NCBI GenBank assembly: GCA_020352575.1
Contig: CP070681.1
Location: 153,757 to 159,925, forward strand
Direction of reading: 5' to 3'
DNA from: Acidimicrobiia bacterium
Lineage (GTDB): Bacteria > Actinomycetota > Acidimicrobiia > Spongiisociales > JAENVV01
Length of the DNA: 6,169 nt
In this document: positions 5,172 through 6,169 of the stretch, in pieces
How positions within the stretch are numbered: the first letter of the stretch is position 1
Layout of the letters: the number at the start of each line of letters is the position of its first letter
Program-made: the position numbers and the translations under genes
Notes under the pieces: generated by a model
Databases searched by the model: none
What the model saw: the letters and a program-made list of their open reading frames with translations, nothing else
Told to the model about the DNA's origin: nothing

Positions 5172-5885
5172 ATGCAGCGCACCCGCAACCCTTGGCGTCC
5201 GACGGTCCTCCAGCTCCTCAACGGGCGGTATGAGGGCGCATCGGCCGCCGTTGCCTACGGCAGTCCCGTTCGCGGCGAAGACCTCGAGTACGCCGACATC
5301 GACCTCATCGTGGTGGGTGACCTCGACGGTGCCCCGCTTTCCGAGTCGATCATCTTCGGGGGGTGGCCGATGGAGATCCACGTCCACACGCCCGCAACGC
5401 TCTGGGAGGTCAGCGAGCGCCGGGCTCGCACCGAGCGGATCACGCGTCTTCCCCACATGTTCACCATCGGCGAGATGGTGTTCGACCGGGACGGGACCGG
5501 CGGCAACCTCAAGAGCCGGCTGACCGATCTCATGGTGAAGGGCCCCGCCCCCATGAACGATTCCGAGTTGGTCCTGTACCGGCATCGGATCAGCGACGGG
5601 ATCGCCGACCTGAGCGATCCGCGTCCACTCGGTGAGGTGATGTTCTCGTCGGCCAAGCTGGCTCGGAGCATCGCCGAGTTCGTGCTCGCCCGGAACAAGC
5701 ACTGGTTGTCCACGGGCAAGGCCCTCCATCGCAACCTGCGGCAGGTCGAACCCGAGCTCGCCGAGCGCCTCGCCGAGGCGTGGTCGCAGGTGGGGACCGA
5801 TCCCAAGCCACTGATCGCCGTTGCCGACGAGGTGTTGGAGCCGGTGGGCGGTCGCCTCTTCGAGGGCGCCACGCCGGGGTACTGA
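5172..5885 (+). CDS. Nucleotidyltransferase-fold protein with helical C-terminal region
   Basis: This 237-residue soluble protein has an N-terminal DNA polymerase beta-like nucleotidyltransferase domain (about residues 10-105). The diagnostic motif is AVAYGSPVRGEDLEYADIDL (26-45), with G30-S31 and the metal-binding pair D42 and D44. A third acidic residue could be E68 in MEIHVH, though Asp is more usual. The C-terminal part (about 125-230) is helical and includes ARNKHWLSTGKALHRNLRQV (173-192), followed by PELAERLAEAW, similar in layout to the substrate-binding helical domains of small nucleotidyltransferases, including aminoglycoside-type ones. The acceptor (small molecule, tRNA or protein) cannot be told. 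Because the helical part is fused, this does not look like a separate MNT-HEPN toxin-antitoxin pair. ATG5172 is supported by the leaderless -10 box. Its TGA abuts the stop of the next gene. Confidence 0.75.
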   Translation: MQRTRNPWRPTVLQLLNGRYEGASAAVAYGSPVRGEDLEYADIDLIVVGDLDGAPLSESIIFGGWPMEIHVHTPATLWEVSERRARTERITRLPHMFTIGEMVFDRDGTGGNLKSRLTDLMVKGPAPMNDSELVLYRHRISDGIADLSDPRPLGEVMFSSAKLARSIAEFVLARNKHWLSTGKALHRNLRQVEPELAERLAEAWSQVGTDPKPLIAVADEVLEPVGGRLFEGATPGY

Positions 5886-6169
5886 TCAGCGAGGTTCGCC
5901 GAGGCCGACCGAGCCGGAGACCTCGGTCGGGAGCGGCTGGATGAACAGGCCTTCGGGCACGTCCGCGTCGCAACGCAGCAGTGAGAGATGCCACGTGGGT
6001 GACGAACCGAGTGCCCAACGGAGGATGCCGATCCCGGCCTTGCCCACCAACCGGGCTCCCGGGACCCGCCGGACGCCGATGATACTTCGGAGACGGCGGG
6101 GAAGCGTCGCCACGGCCGCGGCGAAGAGGATCCGGTAGCCCACGAGTTGTCCGCGGGAGAGCGGCGGTC
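5886..6169 (-). CDS. C-terminal fragment, probably of an MpaB/DUF2236-family oxygenase
   Basis: The minus-strand frame is open from the right edge (first full codon 6167-6165) to TGA at 5888-5886, giving 94 residues of a longer protein. The GTG at 6143 is only internal: the frame continues upstream as PPLSRGQL without a stop. The segment GYRILFAAAVATLPRRLRSI followed by IGVRRV, and then GIGILRWALGSSPTWHLSLL, resembles the helical C-terminus of oxygenase MpaB-family (DUF2236) proteins, which are common in actinobacteria. The heme-binding core would lie outside the window, so the assignment rests on helix spacing and Pro/Leu/Arg patterns only. The last about 30 residues (DADVPEGLFIQPLPTEVSGS and on) are a polar tail. 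It ends exactly where the convergent nucleotidyltransferase gene ends, with no base between them. Confidence 0.5.
   Translation of the reverse strand, partial: PPLSRGQLVGYRILFAAAVATLPRRLRSIIGVRRVPGARLVGKAGIGILRWALGSSPTWHLSLLRCDADVPEGLFIQPLPTEVSGSVGLGEPR

Noticed and set aside
4597..5523. A 308-codon plus-strand frame antisense to dapE
   Set aside because: It is a mirror of the strongly conserved dapE coding sequence and enters the nucleotidyltransferase gene in the wrong frame.
4854..5729. A 291-codon minus-strand frame across the dapE start and the nucleotidyltransferase gene
   Set aside because: It crosses the divergent promoter region and shadows two well-supported genes.
5172..5885. MNT-HEPN type toxin-antitoxin system
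   Set aside because: The nucleotidyltransferase domain and helical region are on one polypeptide, and the adjacent genes (dapE and an MpaB-like fragment) are not HEPN proteins.

Overview
This is a gene-dense, very GC-rich stretch of a bacterial chromosome, most likely from an actinomycete. The evidence is the G/C-dominated third codon positions, actinobacterial-type DapE and SCO6745-like (HTH_67) proteins, and start codons that carry a TANNNT -10 box exactly where a leaderless transcript needs it. Acidimicrobiia or a related lineage is a guess. I see no mobile element, CRISPR array, tRNA or rRNA.

Layout from left to right: (1) The 5' end of lgt on the minus strand runs off the left edge. (2) Divergent from it is a compact tungstate-uptake operon, tupA-tupB-tupC (172-2442, plus): a lipoprotein binding protein, a permease and an ATPase. 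The permease and ATPase genes overlap by 4 bases. (3) A minus-strand alpha/beta hydrolase (2436-3224) ends 7 bases inside tupC. (4) A plus-strand HTH_67/SCO6745-like protein (3275-4066) diverges from the hydrolase across 50 bp. (5) dapE (4069-5115, minus), the lysine/diaminopimelate succinylase-pathway hydrolase, converges on it with a 2-bp gap. (6) A nucleotidyltransferase-fold protein with a helical C-terminal region (5172-5885, plus) diverges from dapE across 56 bp. (7) The 3' part of a minus-strand gene, probably of the MpaB/DUF2236 oxygenase family, abuts it with no gap and runs off the right edge.

These are mostly housekeeping and transport genes. The clearest functional links are Lgt with TupA (Lgt attaches the lipid anchor to prolipoproteins such as TupA) and the three Tup subunits with each other. 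I do not see a new multi-gene system. The most striking non-gene signal is regulatory. Four genes (lgt, the HTH_67 gene, dapE and the nucleotidyltransferase) have TANNNT, then exactly six bases, then the start codon, with no Shine-Dalgarno sequence, so they look leaderless. The two other transcript-leading genes (tupA and the hydrolase) have TANNNT further upstream, leaving room for a short leader. The three divergent intergenic regions are 50-73 bp and the three convergent junctions are -7, +2 and 0 bp, so no convergent junction has room for an intrinsic terminator between the genes.
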